Shown: piece after piece, positions 23,942 to 36,441 of the stretch
Position numbering within the stretch: position 1 is the first letter of the stretch
Layout: each line of letters begins with the position of its first letter
Origin: Xanthostigma xanthostigma
Lineage: Eukaryota > Arthropoda > Insecta > Raphidioptera > Raphidiidae
Assembly: GCA_963575645.1 (NCBI GenBank)
Contig: OY754466.1
Span: 41,758,001-41,822,000, forward strand
Length of the DNA: 64,000 nt
Direction of reading: 5' to 3'
Position numbers and translations under genes: made by a program
Notes under the pieces: model-generated
What the model saw: the letters and a program-made list of their open reading frames with translations, nothing else
The model's database searches: none
What the model was told of the DNA's origin: nothing

Positions 23942-24510
23942 GATCATCCATGTATATAGATTTTAGAAACGATGCTATACATAAAGCTAAACATAGAAGG
24001 TATCGAATAGCGATGTGCATAACTATAACACTTTGTTCTGCAATTAGACTTCCAAAATGTAATTTGGAATTACGTTAACAAGGACCTCAATATATGGGCC
24101 GAAAATTATTTAATACATTGCATTTACCGAGTTCAAAAAACGCTTATAATAAAAATATTAAAGGAAAATTGTTTTTCTGATGTCACATTTTTTTTTTGCG
24201 GAGGTGAGAAAATCCATCATGTACCACCAACGGGTAGTGTCAGACTCCTACTGAGTAACCCCCCCCCCCTTCATCGCACTCTCACACCGGAACCGCTTTC
24301 GCATTACTTGAGTGCGAGGGCTGTCTATTTTTTTATCTATCTATCTACTATGCTCGGGGGAATCTAGGCCGGGCTGCCGGGCAGCTAATTTTCGTCAATA
24401 AAGCTGTTGAATAGTGCTAACATTACAAAAAGAAAATGTTGTATACAGGTCAAACGGCTGAGCGGTTTGCAACCAAATTTTGGTAGGATGTTTGACATAT
24501 AAATAAAAAT

Positions 24511-24834
24511 TTGTTAACAATTTTGAAGACAACGTGTACAGTGGTCAAAATATCCAGAAAAACGCAATTACAGATATTAAATTTGCATTTATTGACTAAC
24601 GTTTCGAAGGATTTACCTTCATCCTCACAGTACAAACGCCGTCAAATATGTAATATTAATTATAATATATTATATTATAACTTATATTATAAATTACATA
24701 TTTGACGGCATTTGTACTCTGAGGACGAAGATAAATCCTTCAAAACGTTAGTTAATAATGCAAATTTAATATCTGTAATTGCGTTTTTTTGGATCCTTTG
24801 GCCACTAGACGTTGTCTTCAAAATTGTTAACAAC
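24511..24834. mobile_element. Inverted pair of hammerhead-bearing repeats
   Basis: The arms contain 'ttgttaacaattttgaagac' and its complement. The minus block (24594-24632) reads GTGAGGA, stem GAAGG/CCTTC, GAAACGTT. The plus block (24716-24753) reads CTGAGGA, GAAGA/TCCTTC, AAAACGTT. Stem I candidates are ACT/AGT. Confidence 0.75.
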
Positions 24835-24869
24835 TAATTTTTGGATCGCTTTTTCTTTACTTAGTAAAT

Positions 24870-25325
24870 AAAGGATGAACTAAGCAAATACTGTAGGTTT
24901 TTTTATTGCATTTTATTGTCTGACGTTTCGGAGAATCAATGCTGTCTGTTTTCTCAGTATTGTTGTTATGTATAAAATAAATTAAAATAAAAAATGTCAT
25001 TATAAATTAATTTAACCTATACCTATCTATTCTATTATATTATATCCAATTAATTATTATATTATGTACTTATTATTAGGTATTATACTTACCTACATAT
25101 TTGTTACTTTTAGTTCAATGTAAATAGCCTTAGTTGCTGCACACTGTTTTTTTAATAAAAAAAAAATGTCATCAACGGGTATTAAAATTACTATTTTTCT
25201 TGAAAAAACGACTGGTTTTAATAAAAATTGTATAAATCTGTCCAATGTAACTTGTTTAAAATTCAGTATTTGCTTAGTTCATCGATCCTATGACACCATG
25301 ATTCATCCTTTCGTCTTCCAACATT
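24870..25325. mobile_element. Decayed inverted pair related to 53022-53240
   Basis: The left arm has 'ggatgaactaagcaaatact' and 'tgtctgacgtttcggagaat'. The right arm has 'agtatttgcttagttcatcg'. The hammerhead stem II is deleted here (TCTCCGAAACGTC). The spacer is AT-rich. Confidence 0.6.
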
Positions 25326-25892
25326 TAAACAGGATCATCATCACTCTAAATTATCAGATTTATTTTTCACAATTAGTAAATAAAAATAGTCATATTGTTT
25401 TTTGTAAGACGAAAAAAAATTATTTATTTGAAAAATAAAAATTTTTTTTCATGGTCAATTCTTACAACTTTGCTTTATAAAACACCGACATAACTCATTT
25501 TTGGTATACCTACCTTAGTTTAGTACTTTACGTCAAGCAGGATCCTCTCTCCAAATGACATAAAAAAAATGGTTAATTTACAAATAACCATTTCTAGATA
25601 TCACTTCGCTAAAATGATCCCCTTGCGGCCGAGGGCTCGAACTGACTACGCCCCTTAGTGACTCTGGAAACCTCTGAGCTGGAAAGATTAGGGTTGACTA
25701 CGCTGTATTATTGTTTTGTTCGGGGAATTCTGAAAATATCGAGTGTTTATTTCTATCTTTATTAGAAAATGTCTATTCGGGACGACTTTTATTAAACAAA
25801 TTAATTTTATTTTACGGTGCATCGACGCTCCTAAACATGATCTTTAAAAGAATAACTTTTGCATTATGTTGCAAAGAATAACTTAATTAAAT

Positions 25893-26239
25893 GAAATTGT
25901 CGACCAATTTTTCTCTGACCATATATTGACAAAAAATAATAAAAATACAAATCAATATAACAAAAGATGACGTTTCGATCCGGATTTGGATCTTCTTCAG
26001 AAATATCTAAAAATTTAAAAATTAATTAGTAATAAGTTATTTATTATCTAATAGATTGCAAGTTTGAATGATCATTCAAACTTTCAATCTTGCGTGCAAT
26101 CTATTAGATAATAAATAACTTAGATATAACTTTAGATATTTCTGAAGAAGATCCAAATCCGGATCGAAACGTCATCTTTTGTTATATTGATTTGTATTTT
26201 TATTATTTTTTGTCTGAGAAAAATTGGTCGACAATTTTA
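25893..26239. mobile_element. Inverted pair with two hammerhead-like blocks
   Basis: The arms start 'aaattgtcgaccaattttt' and end with the complement. The minus block 25968-26000 and plus block 26142-26173 both read CTGAAGA, A, GATCC, loop AAATCC, GGATC, GAAACGTC. All invariant core bases of the enzyme strand are present. Confidence 0.8.
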
Positions 26240-28764
26240 TTTATTTGAAGAGTTCTATTCAGATGTTAATCAAAGATTTGAATAACTTAATTATTTAAAA
26301 TTGTGTAATAATATGAACTTACTAAACATTAGGTACGTTGGTTGTTTTGGTAAACGAAAATATTGTAATATTCTATTTCAGGGGTCGGCAACCTTTTGAG
26401 ACGGAAGAGCCAAAGTTACAATTTACAAAATTTCCCATTTTTTAAAGACCCCTGGTCTACAATATTAGATTGAATTTAAATTGCACAAATATTTTTAATT
26501 CATGGATGTCATTTGTTTATAGACTTGTAATTAGCAGAGCAGATAATAATAATACTTGGTACATGTGTGCGTGTTTTACATAATAATTATTTTAATGATT
26601 AATTAATAAAGAGAGTCAAAAGTAATTAATGCTAAAATAAATAATATGTACTGGTTATATACAGTATGGCTACAATTAAGTGCAATTTATATCTTCCAAC
26701 CATCAACGTGTAGAACTGAACTAGTCCACCACTACGCATCCATAGACGTACTGATTATTTTTGATGTCGAGCGTCTATAATCTATAATCAGTCAATTCAA
26801 AGGCGTAGGCTATAGGGTACTACGACTAACTTCCTGGATACGCCCTGGCGGTGTATAAAGTGCCCCTTAAGAATGCATACGTGTCTCTATCCCTGTCAGA
26901 ATAGCAGAAACAAATAGGTCACAATCATACTCTATCCTCCTTAAATAGTACATAGAAATATGCCACAAGCATACTCTATCCTTTTCACTCATGTAACTAC
27001 AGAAGAGGTACGTCTATATAAGCCGATGGTTGAAGCATAAGTATCTCTTTCCGACGTTTTCTTATTGGCTCTGTATCATCGTGAGATCCACGTGTCGTTG
27101 TTAAACGAAGATGGAATATGCCCCAACTTTATTGCCTTCTCTTTCTATACCGTTTGGTTCGCGCAGTCCAGTTCTGTAATCGATGTTTCCAACGAAATTA
27201 TATATGAATCGGATCACAATGAAATTTTGAAATTGAAATGCTCGTAAAAACTATCGTAGAAGACATTGTCCTCAAAAATTGTATTGTAACGTTAAATTAA
27301 GGGACAGCATTATTTTTAAAAAGAGCATCTTTCCAAAGAGAAGCTTGGTGCAGTTGTCCGGTCCTGATGCTCTGAGCTTAGAAATGACGGCTGTAACGAG
27401 ACGCCACTGTGCATTATTGACAACAATGCTCACATTGTTGTCGGAACCCTACAGACAATGGCGTGCATTGTTACACTCATTGTCATCGGAATCATAGAAG
27501 AATTTGTTTTTCGTTATTTATTTCATTATTTCATTATTATAGAGAAGTAAGTTATAGATTAATTAGTTTGTTTTATTTGTAAATAAATAATTTTAGCCAC
27601 CAACAAAGAACTGTCTTGTCAGTTTGTTAAACGGCTTTCTATCTGGCATTATTGAAATTGAATATTTGATGTTTTGAACGTGTACCTATAGGATGCACTG
27701 TGTTTGCATTCCTCGTACAATTAAGATTAAAAAGAGGTTGTAACGCCACTGATGAGTTATTGCCTTGACCTAGAACGAACTGCGATCGACTCTAGACACG
27801 GGAGATCAAGCATTCAGCCAGACAACACGCCGAACATTTTAATATTTTATTAAACAGAAATGATAACAATATCACAATATTATGTATAAACGATGTGAAA
27901 TACGGATGGGCAAATTGCACACAAGAAAACTTAATGCAGTGAAATAATAAACTTTCGTGACCCTCGAGCAAATTTTAATATATGCCACAAACCTTCCATA
28001 ATTTTTTTTATGCTTGATTTCAGAGTCAGAACAGGTCCCGGAAGGGTAGTGCCCTTTCTGGAGAATTGTCGAACATTTCTTCTATTTTCATCGTTAAATT
28101 TTTTTTTTTATTAACAAGAAAAACAAAACGCAATTTGGCATCTGTGGCCATTATCGCTACAAAAGTGACATAAGGTGGTATAAAAAGTCCAAATGAAAAA
28201 AAAGAGCACCCGATTGATCAGGGACCTTTTTTGTACTTTTATTCCGAAATATTTGATGAACGAATCTAAGGGGACGTGACAAGGTTCATTAATTAAGCGA
28301 GGTGTTTTCTTTAAAATTTGGACTCCTCTTGGTAAGATTTACCCTATTTTTTTAATAATTAAATTTATTTGATACGTTCATATATTTTTCTTCATACCAC
28401 TAAATACCTAAGGGCCAATATTGTATTGTATGTACCTACCACATTTTTTCTGTGAAATAAGACGAGGAAAATGATACAAAATGTTATCTATTATAATATT
28501 CTCTGAATTTAAAAGTTGACGTGAGCTTTTCATTGATTCCCGCTCCCTTTAAATGTGATTCGGTGAGATTTTTCCGGGTGCTTCGGTTCATTTGGAGCTC
28601 ATGTAATTAATTGATCTACTTGAAGCCCAGAGTGCATAATTGCTCAAATGTTTAATAAAGTCATCATCGTTTTTAGATTTATTTACTTAATAGGGAGTAG
28701 GAACACTGAGTATATAATATCAACTACATTCGTTTTTTTTCTATGGTCCATTTCTTGTCTAAAC
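26240..28764. other. Long stretch without a recognised gene
   Basis: 'caggggtcggcaaccttttg' at about 26380 looks like the left end of another hAT family, with no right end seen. Open frames at 27065-27247 and 27297-27497 have no recognisable domains. Inverted 'gacaacaatg/cattgttgtc' lies near 27420-27445. Confidence 0.4.
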
Positions 28765-29618
28765 CAGGGCTGTCAGACTAATTTTTCTAAAGGGCCATTT
28801 ATAAGAAGATTGACTCTATTCAATAAATAGAGTAACTGTGATCCATTGAAGTTAATGATGAGTATTTGGAAAGAATTCCGTGGCATAAGGATCGAAAATG
28901 AAGCAATACTGAGATTTTTTTAAACTTGCATTTAATACTAACGTTTCGATACGTTTTGTATCATCTTCAGAGTGTTCTGTAATTATATTTTTTGAGTTAT
29001 AAAATTGTTTTGAATTAAAATGTAATTGTTCGTAAATGTTAGAAAACTTACCAAATGCTGTCACATGTTATCAGTATATTGTTGTTGATGGATTGAGAAC
29101 ATGGTGTCACTCAACTTGTTCTCAATCCATCAACAACAATATACTGATAACATGTGACAGCATTTGGTAAGTTTTCTAACATTTACGAACAATTACATTT
29201 TAATTCAAAACAATTTTATAACTCAAAAAATATAATTACAGAACACTCTGAAGATGATACAAAACGTATCGAAACGTTAGTATTAAATGCAAGTTTAAAA
29301 AAATCTCAGTATTGCTTCATTTTCGATCCTTATGCCACGGAATTCTTTCCAAATACTCGCCATTTATAAGATTTTTAAGTGTGTTAGCGGGCCAGACTCT
29401 AAATAAAAAACTAAAACACATACTATATTAAAATCTTTATTTATTTAGTTTAAATCAATTTTCATATAAAGGTAATAAAAAGGGTAAATTATCGTGAGCT
29501 TGAAGATCCAGACACTTGAGGTCTCTTGTTATTGATAAGCACGTTGATGTCAGGTGTTTAAAATCCTCACTGGATAGATTCTGGTCGCGGCCCGCCGGCT
29601 GTATCTTTGACATCACTA
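28765..29618. mobile_element. hAT-type element interrupted by a palindrome
   Basis: The left end 'cagggctgtcagac' has 'gtctaaac' before it (28757-28764) and 'atctaaac' after the right end (29619-29626). Sequence outside the nested 28861-29357 palindrome matches the intronic copy at 59557-59884. Confidence 0.75.
28861..29357. mobile_element. 240-bp palindrome with outward-facing hammerhead-like blocks
   Basis: Left arm 28861-29100 and right arm 29118-29357 are equal in length. By eye they are perfect reverse complements, around a 17-nt loop. Each arm holds CTGAAGA, T, GATAC, AAAAC, GTATC, GAAACGTT (minus 28943-28970, plus 29248-29275), with ACT/AGT as a short stem I. The two 70-71 codon frames reading from each arm give the same peptide and are consequences of the palindrome. 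Confidence 0.9.
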
Positions 29619-30293
29619 ATCTAAACCATGATCTGAACGCATTTGTCTCGTGACGCTCGCTCGCTCGTTTTTTCGCAGTTCAAAGCCAGTCCCGAGGCTT
29701 GCGTTAAGAAGCACAGCTTCAAAACACAGAGTAGGTACACTAAACCTGTAAATGCTATATACTTGTCAATATTTTGGTTTTAACACAACCTTGTTTATTG
29801 CAATAACCTGTTAAAGCCTGTCGCCCACTGCACACATTTTTGCATCGATAAAATATCGCAGTCATCTTTACTTTTATAAAAGTAGATTTAAATGAAATTT
29901 TCCGTGGCCTCTTTTTGTGAGATATTGCCTCAATATTTGATGAAATCTAAACGAAAGTAACTAGTTAGCAATCTCTGGTAGGAAACATTTTATTTATAGG
30001 AATCTCGAAGAGTCGTAACGTTACTGGTAGAGAGTGGCTTTATTTTGGATGTGTATCCTAACCTATTTTAGCACATCCCTGTCGCCCCTAAAACGAACTG
30101 TTGATGCCTGTTGTCCACTGAACAAATAAATAACGTGTTCACAATGGCCATATACTATACATATCTGTATTTTTATGAACATCTAGTCATATATTTTACA
30201 TTTCATATTTATGTTTAATCTCCACTGCGCATTGCGTGCTGTCGCTGTTAGCTCGTGGTTTGTTCAAACTCTGTTGTGACGTTTATAAAACAA
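29619..30293. promoter_or_regulatory. Region upstream of the putative cac start exon
   Basis: It includes 'gacgctcgctcgctcgtt' near 29652 and a moderately CpG-containing leader just before the ATG. No TATA box with matching initiator was found. It is likely to hold 5' UTR or promoter sequence if the start exon call is right. Confidence 0.3.
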
Positions 30294-30334
30294 ATGACAA
30301 GTAAAGATGATGCTGTTGTCACAGAAAAAATCGA
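30294..30334 (+). CDS. cac: cac exon 1 (putative start exon)
   Basis: The ATG at 30294 sits in a good arthropod context (ACAAATGACA). It opens 13 codons (MTSKDDAVVTEKI) plus GA, followed directly by a consensus donor GTGAGT (30335-30340). This leaves two bases of a codon. The next exon needs exactly two: GA|G gives Glu, then LAAAQEAAAQ. The phase match, donor and start context together support it as the N-terminus of the Cav2 channel. The evidence is indirect, because channel N-termini are poorly conserved and I cannot check transcripts. The intron to exon 2 would be 6488 bp and contains several transposons. If wrong, translation could start at the internal Met in exon 2 (36893). Confidence 0.5.
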
Positions 30335-31238
30335 GTGAGTAGTTTGTTTTAAGGTTATGTTTCTTTTTTTAATAATATCTGGTCATTACCGATATAAATT
30401 CAAGTAATAATTGATTCGATCGTCATTTTATATAAATTTATGTTCTGCAATAATTTAGATTTAATAAAATACATCGTTTTAATTTAAGAATTTTATTTTA
30501 TAACAATTGCTGCAGTGCACAACAAGTGACTTCGTCAGACAAAAGTCTAGTACAGTTTTAGATCTTTGTATGCCAAACAATTGTTATAAAGTAAAGTCCT
30601 TAAAAACGCTTCGTTTATTAAATTTAAAATTAATAAATTATAACAATATTTATAATTTCGTTTGTCGTGTGTAAACTTAACGCATAAAATTGTTAATAAT
30701 AAAATAACCATGGAAACAAACCAATGTCATGTTATAATTAACAATATTAAATAACGTCAAATTTCAAAATATTTAATAAAAGTTATAGAAATTAAAAAAA
30801 ACCCTGCAATAAGCTTTAACAACCGTTATAACATTGGGATACATTTAAACATAACCGCTATTTCTAACAACAATAAAATATGAATGCGTTATTCACTTTT
30901 TTCAATTTATATAACAAGAGAACAGATATTTCACGTTGTTTTGTTTTTCGAGTATTAATTGTTTTGAAATAATGCATTAAGTTAAAAGCTTCAGTGTATA
31001 CCTTTGTTTCATTTGCATTACAGTGGTACTTCGCTTATTGAAAGAGTTCTGTTTAGTGAAACTGCACAGATGGACTGTAGAAAAGTATTAACAATTTATT
31101 GGAAAAACTCATTCTATCTTTTATATTCAAATGTTAATTTTAATTACGCTTCGCCTAAATTCTTGGCAGCCTTAGTAAATTTTAAACGAAATGACGATGT
31201 AACTAAATTAACATCTGACTGTAATTCTGATATTAGAT

Positions 31239-31698
31239 CAGAAGCGTAGCGTGCCTTGGCGGGGCCCCGTATAAAAATTTGTTAGGGGGCCCTTAGGAAG
31301 GGTAAAGATTTCTCACAAAAGAAAAAAAATGTTTGCATAAAATTAAAAGAAATATTTATTCATCATTATTATCTATCTGTCAATTTTTCCAAAATTTTTA
31401 CAAACAATTCATTATCGTACCTATGTTCATCGATTATTGTGGGATTCCCCCGTTGAAGTAAATGACTTAAACGGGGAAATCCCGTAGCCCGCGATAACCG
31501 ATGTTGGGTGTGGTTAACTTTTGAACGCACGCTTTACGCGGGAAAAAAAGAAATTGCTTTTTTTGACTTTTGTCATTTCTGAAATAAAAAAAAAATTGGG
31601 AACTTTTTATTAATTTTTGCTTACGCACGTTGGGGGCCTCCGTGGCCCGGGGGCCCCGTATAATTGATACGGCAGATACGGTGGTAGCTACGCCCCTG
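31239..31698. mobile_element. hAT-type MITE (460 bp)
   Basis: Perfect 8-bp target duplication 'tattagat' (31231-31238 and 31699-31706). Ends are CAGAAGCGTAGCG and, inverted, CAGGGGCGTAGCTACC. The interior is rich in 'ggggcccc' blocks, with no coding. Confidence 0.85.
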
Positions 31699-32768
31699 TA
31701 TTAGATGTATTTGATATATTGGTTAAGATAATTCAGTGAAGTTTATACTAAAAAGTGAACTTTACTTACATATATTTAGTAACTTCTATATTGCTAGTGG
31801 CCGTAAGTAAAAGCGTGGCCCATGAAGTGAGACAGCAAAATAACTGTTTTCTATCTCGTTTTTTTTACTTGATCCATTGTGCGCAAGTGTCGCGTCTGTA
31901 GTGTGGTAATAAGTAAATGTAATAGAGCAAGCCACCTCCCTTTCACAGCTTAGTTCCATGTGCAAACTGACGCTGCAACAGATCTGCATCCATTCACGGA
32001 CATGCGCCTGAGAGTCAGAGTATAATAAGTGAGACAGACGTATTAATATCTGCACCGTAGTGTTTAAGTCTTTCTCCTGATCTTTGCTAGCATTATACAG
32101 GGTATTAAATATACGGTTAGTTATATAGTCCATGGTTACACTTTTGCATAACAAAGGCAACAGTGTCAAAAGTGTCAACACTTTTTTCACTGGAGCACGA
32201 TATCAAACACACCTTATAGCATTTTTGAAATTTATTTTACTTTCATCTTTCGTAAGGAAAATATAGTATCTAGTTAAAAATCGCGAAAAAGACAAGGTCA
32301 GTTTATTGAGAAAAAAATGATGATTTCGAAAACGTAAAAACATCACTTCAGGCTGGCCACAGACCTCGAAAACCTGGAATTATCAGAGAATTTTACAAAG
32401 TATCAGAGAAAAATAGAATTTTGGAGTTTAAAATTTCTAGTTTTGAATTTTTTTGTTGTTTTAAAACTGCCTTCATACTCGGAAAAAGTTTTTCCAAGCT
32501 TTATGAATACCTAATCATTGAGTCTGGTGTTCAAGCTTCAGTTTGGACGTTTGGTATTTTTTTGTTTGCTATGTGACTATATTGCTGAGATATCGGCGAT
32601 TAAGTAAAAAGTAACCTTTGCTATTTTACCATCGATATCTCTAACTAATGATCTTACAGTAAAAAGAAGGTTAAGGGTAAGGCCACATGATGAGCGTTAA
32701 ACGCGCGTTGGCCCAACGCGCGTTTACAAATTATTTCTATACAATTGTATATAACTGTTTACATGATA

Positions 32769-33163
32769 ACTTTTTCAAATCAACATTAAGCATTAATACA
32801 ATTTTCTGGCTTTTTTTCAAGCACACAAAACATTTATTAACTCTTAAAAACTAATGATGGCACAGTAAGGCCTAGTTTATATGAGAGGCGTTCAACGCGC
32901 GTTGGCCCAACGCGCGTTTACAGTTTCTATACAATTGTATAGGACTGTTTATATGATAACGCGCGTTGGTGGCGCGTTGAACGCGCGTTAACATATAAAC
33001 AGTCCTATACAATTGTATAGAAACTGTAAACGCGCGTTGAACGCCTCTCATATAAACTAGGCCTTACTGTGCCATCATTAGTTTTTAAGAGTTAATAAAT
33101 GTTTTGTGTGCTTGAAAAAAAGCCAGAAAATTGTATTGATGCTTAATGTTGATTTGAAAAAGT
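32769..33163. repeat. Long palindrome rich in 'aacgcgcgtt'
   Basis: The arms run from 'actttttcaaatcaacatta' to its complement. 'aaggcctagtttatatgaga' and 'tataggactgtttatatga' are mirrored around an 'aacgcgcgttggtggcgcgt' centre. A partial related copy precedes it at 32672-32760, and a small solo copy lies at 61311-61365. Confidence 0.85.
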
Positions 33164-33470
33164 ACAAAAAAATGACTTTAATCAAAACTTTAAATATCTC
33201 GATCATACAAATAAGATATTCAAATTATGGAAAAGTATTAAAAAACCTAGATTATCAGGGAAATATGAAATCATTTTTCTGTAGCCACCCTGCAGTTTTC
33301 GATAGTAAATCTCGAGTTGAACAAAGAACAATTTTTGAATCTAGTAGGATTAACGAATTTTTCACTGTTCATTTTCGGTGAACATGACATGACAAACATC
33401 TAATTTATAGAAGATCGTACAAAATAGAAGAATATGATTCAAGTGCTACAAAAACCTTATATAAACAACT

Positions 33471-33795
33471 ATAATACGCGCCACGGATTTAAAAGGTTCG
33501 GAAGTTAGTCACAAACAGCGTCGCAAAGGCACATTTTAGAGCCGTTGATACTCCCACCACCACCCAGCTACCTGGACGGAACGTGCGCTCATCGGTGATT
33601 GGCCGTGATCGCTCGTTGCCTTTGTCACTTGTCGCTTTCCTGCTTTAAAGTACAGGCGAGTACGCTATTGTCAAGTTGTTGTTGCTATTTTAGTTTTGTT
33701 GAATTGCGAGTTTGTAGTTTTTCAACAGACTGTACAAGCGCAAGCCCGCATTCGCATCTAACTTCCGAGCCTTTTAGATTTGTGGCGCGTATTAT
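33471..33795 (+). mobile_element. TIR MITE, copy 2 (complete)
   Basis: Both TIRs are present: 'ataatacgcgccacggattt' and, at the right, 'tttgtggcgcgtattat', extending into 'aaaggttcggaagttag' and its inverse. The interior matches copies at 22148 and 34788. Confidence 0.85.
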
Positions 33796-33929
33796 ACATT
33801 GAGTATTGAATGCTTACACGCTCGGCTGTCTGACTGTTTTCTCATAAAATCGTTCTAAAAAAATTAAATCAGCTTGGTTTATAGCATTCATCGTGAATTA
33901 TACGACATTTTCTCAGTAAAGAAATACAG

Positions 33930-34357
33930 TTAAGAGTATTCGTCCCTGCAAATACCCCCTGCACCGTTCATCTCAAATCTTTTCCCCTCACCTAAAAACG
34001 GTTCGCGCTCTCCCGACGCTATTTTTAAAGCTAGAGGGTTCTGGTAAACGCTAAATGAAAGACAGAGAATCAGACTACAGATCCTTCAGGCGAATTTTTT
34101 GAAAAACAGTTTCGCCTACGTGTGAAATATTACGTAACTTATTATTTTTTTCAAAAGGTTGTAAGTTTTTTCAGGAATTTTTTTTCAAAAAATTCGCCTG
34201 AAGGATCTGTAGTCTGATTCTTTGTGTTTCATTTGGCGTTTACCAGAACCCTCTAGCTTTAAAAATAGCGTCGGGAGAGCGCGAACCGTTTTTAGGCAAG
34301 GGGAAAAGATTTGTGATGGAGGGTGCAGGGGGTGTTTGCAGGGACGAATACTCTTAA
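33930..34357. repeat. Long inverted repeat
   Basis: The arms run from 'ttaagagtattcgtccctgc' to its complement. 'gaaccctctagctttaaaaa' and 'aattcgcctgaaggatctgt' occur mirrored. Arms are about 180-190 bp with a loop of about 50 bp and little divergence. Confidence 0.85.
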
Positions 34358-34787
34358 GTATGATATAAAGGCTCCATAATTGCTAAATAATACGAAGATG
34401 AAGAAAGAAACGCTTGGAGTCGATTATATATCTGTTTAGGTTGATAATTATGTGATTGAGACATTGTGACCGCGATTAGTCGCGATAAGGTCGGCTTGTC
34501 CCTTTGTAAGTTGTAGTACTTATAAATGCATAGATGCTTAACTATAACAAGTATTATGGTCTTCAATAAATATTATTTTTTATTATTTCATTTAACACGC
34601 AATTCCTGTATTCGGGTTGCTAATAATCACAATGTATATTTACTTAAGGAAACAACCCCAACTGTTATGACAACTATTTTTAGAGTCGATTTATTGTAGC
34701 CAACAAAAGAAAAACAAATTAATGTAGGAAGCTGAAATTTATTTGTTTTATACGGTGCTCCAAAAAACTTCGGTAAAGGTAACACAT

Positions 34788-35100
34788 ATAATACGCGCCA
34801 CAAATCTAAAAGACTCGGAAGTTAGATGCGAATGCAGGTTTGCGCTTGTGCAGTCTGTTGAAAAACTACAAACTCGCAACTCAACAAAACTAAAATAGCA
34901 ATAACAGTTTGACAATAGCGTACTCGACTGTACTTTAAAGCAGGAAAGCGACAAGTGACAAAGGCAACGAGCGATCACGGCCAATCACCGACGAGCGCTC
35001 GTTCCGTGCAGGTAGCTGGGAGGTGGGAGCTATAAAATGTGCCTTTACGACGCTGTTTGTGACTAACTTCCGAACCTTTTAGATCTGTGGCGCGTGTTAT
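34788..35100 (-). mobile_element. TIR MITE, copy 3 (inverted orientation)
   Basis: Same family as 33471-33795 in reverse, with both TIRs retained ('ataatacgcgccacaaatc' and 'gatctgtggcgcgtgttat'). Confidence 0.85.
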
Positions 35101-35828
35101 ACTGCAGAGGAAGTGCAGCGTCTTTGAAATACCAGTTTGTTTTTAGGAAATAAGTATACAAACGGTAAAGTAAATAACCCGGGCGAAATTATTGGATTAT
35201 TGATAAACTTTAATGATACAGACAATTAACAAAAATAAAAACTAGGAACCTTCTCAAAATTTGTTTTAATCATAAAATTTCCGAGCTTTTAAATTTTATT
35301 TCTTAATTTTTTTTAAGAAGAGTGTTTTTTGAGCTTCACGTCTTTAGCTTAAACAAGTCCAGAGATACACATACTCTTCAATAAAGTTTTCACCTCTTAG
35401 AAAGCGAATAAAAATTCATCAAATACGTGTATTTCGATTTTGGCAAAGCACACTCTTGTCAAATGCGAAAAAGAACCAAGTGATTGACAAAAATGTTATT
35501 TTTTTATTACAGGTTCCTAGTCACTATTATTTGAAAACAGTCATAGATCTTTATAATAACTATTTAATTAGTAATAGGTTTTAAATGACTGATTATTTAG
35601 TAATTGATCTTAAATAACTTGGTGTTCAATATCCATTTTTAAATAACCGTCTGTTTAGTAAGATGTTTAAATTAGCCACTTTCTTTAGTAATTAATTCAA
35701 CAGTGATATTAAATAATAATTGTTTTTTGAGTATAAAGTTTTGAATAACCTATATCATTTAACAACATAATTTTGATAACACTATTTTTGAAATTTTTAA
35801 CACGTCATTTAAGTACCTAATCTATAAA

Positions 35829-36441
35829 AATATACTAATATATAAAGCTGAAGAGTTTGTTTGTTTGTTTGAACGCGCTAATCTCAGTAAAACTACTGGT
35901 TCAAATTGAAAAAAAATTTTTTTGTTGGATAACCCATTTATTGAGGAAGGCTATAGGCTATATAATATCACGCCACGACCATTAGGAGCGGAGCATTAAT
36001 GAAAAATGTTGCAAAATGTATCTCAAAAATAAGCTTCTATTCATGTGAAATGCACTAATTAGATATACTCATATTAGCGTTGTGAGTACGCAACTCCAGA
36101 TGCCTCAATCGGTAGAGCATGTGACTGTCAATATCAGGGTCGTGGGTTCGAGCTCCACGGTGGGCGCATATATTCTTATTTTTTTTTACATTGCTTTCTT
36201 CTAAGGCTTACATTTAAATTTCTTTTAATTTTATTTAGCTAATTAAAAAAAATATAGGTACTTATTAGTTAAAAAAAGTATAAATACTGCTTTTTATCAA
36301 CAAAAACTTTTGAACGGTAACTCCGATCATCATGAAATTTGGACACAACATTCATCTCGGTAAACTAAGATGATTATGTGTACTCATGTTCCTCCCTTCC
36401 TCATTCGTTCTTTTACACCCGGGTGAAACCGGACGGGACTT
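35829..36441 (+). mobile_element. Helitron-like element carrying an insert
   Basis: The 5' part (35829-36025) and 3' part (36298-36441, ending in 'cccgggtgaaaccggacggg') match the 8266 copy. About 270 bp containing a tRNA-like sequence separates them. Both termini are decayed. Confidence 0.7.
36094..36166 (+). pseudogene. tRNA-Lys-like pseudogene (73 nt)
   Basis: 'atcggtagagcat' (D arm), 'cagggtcgtgggttcgagc' (variable and T arm) and '..tgggcg' follow tRNA-Lys spacing exactly over 73 nt. The anticodon position reads GTC, the anticodon stem has two mismatches and the acceptor stem pairs poorly, so it is not a functional tRNA. It lies inside a Helitron-like copy and may be part of a SINE or a captured tRNA. 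Confidence 0.6.

Noticed and set aside
26380..26415. Complete hAT element
   Set aside because: Only a left-end-like sequence is present; no matching right end or target duplication was found nearby.
28852..29369. Two identical 70-71 aa peptides on opposite strands, possible gene pair
   Set aside because: They arise because the arms of the palindrome are identical; no conserved protein family is recognised.
31786..32190. 134-codon minus-strand open frame
   Set aside because: It is the longest frame outside the clear exons on that strand, but it has no recognisable domain, lacks codon bias and sits in repeat-rich intron sequence.
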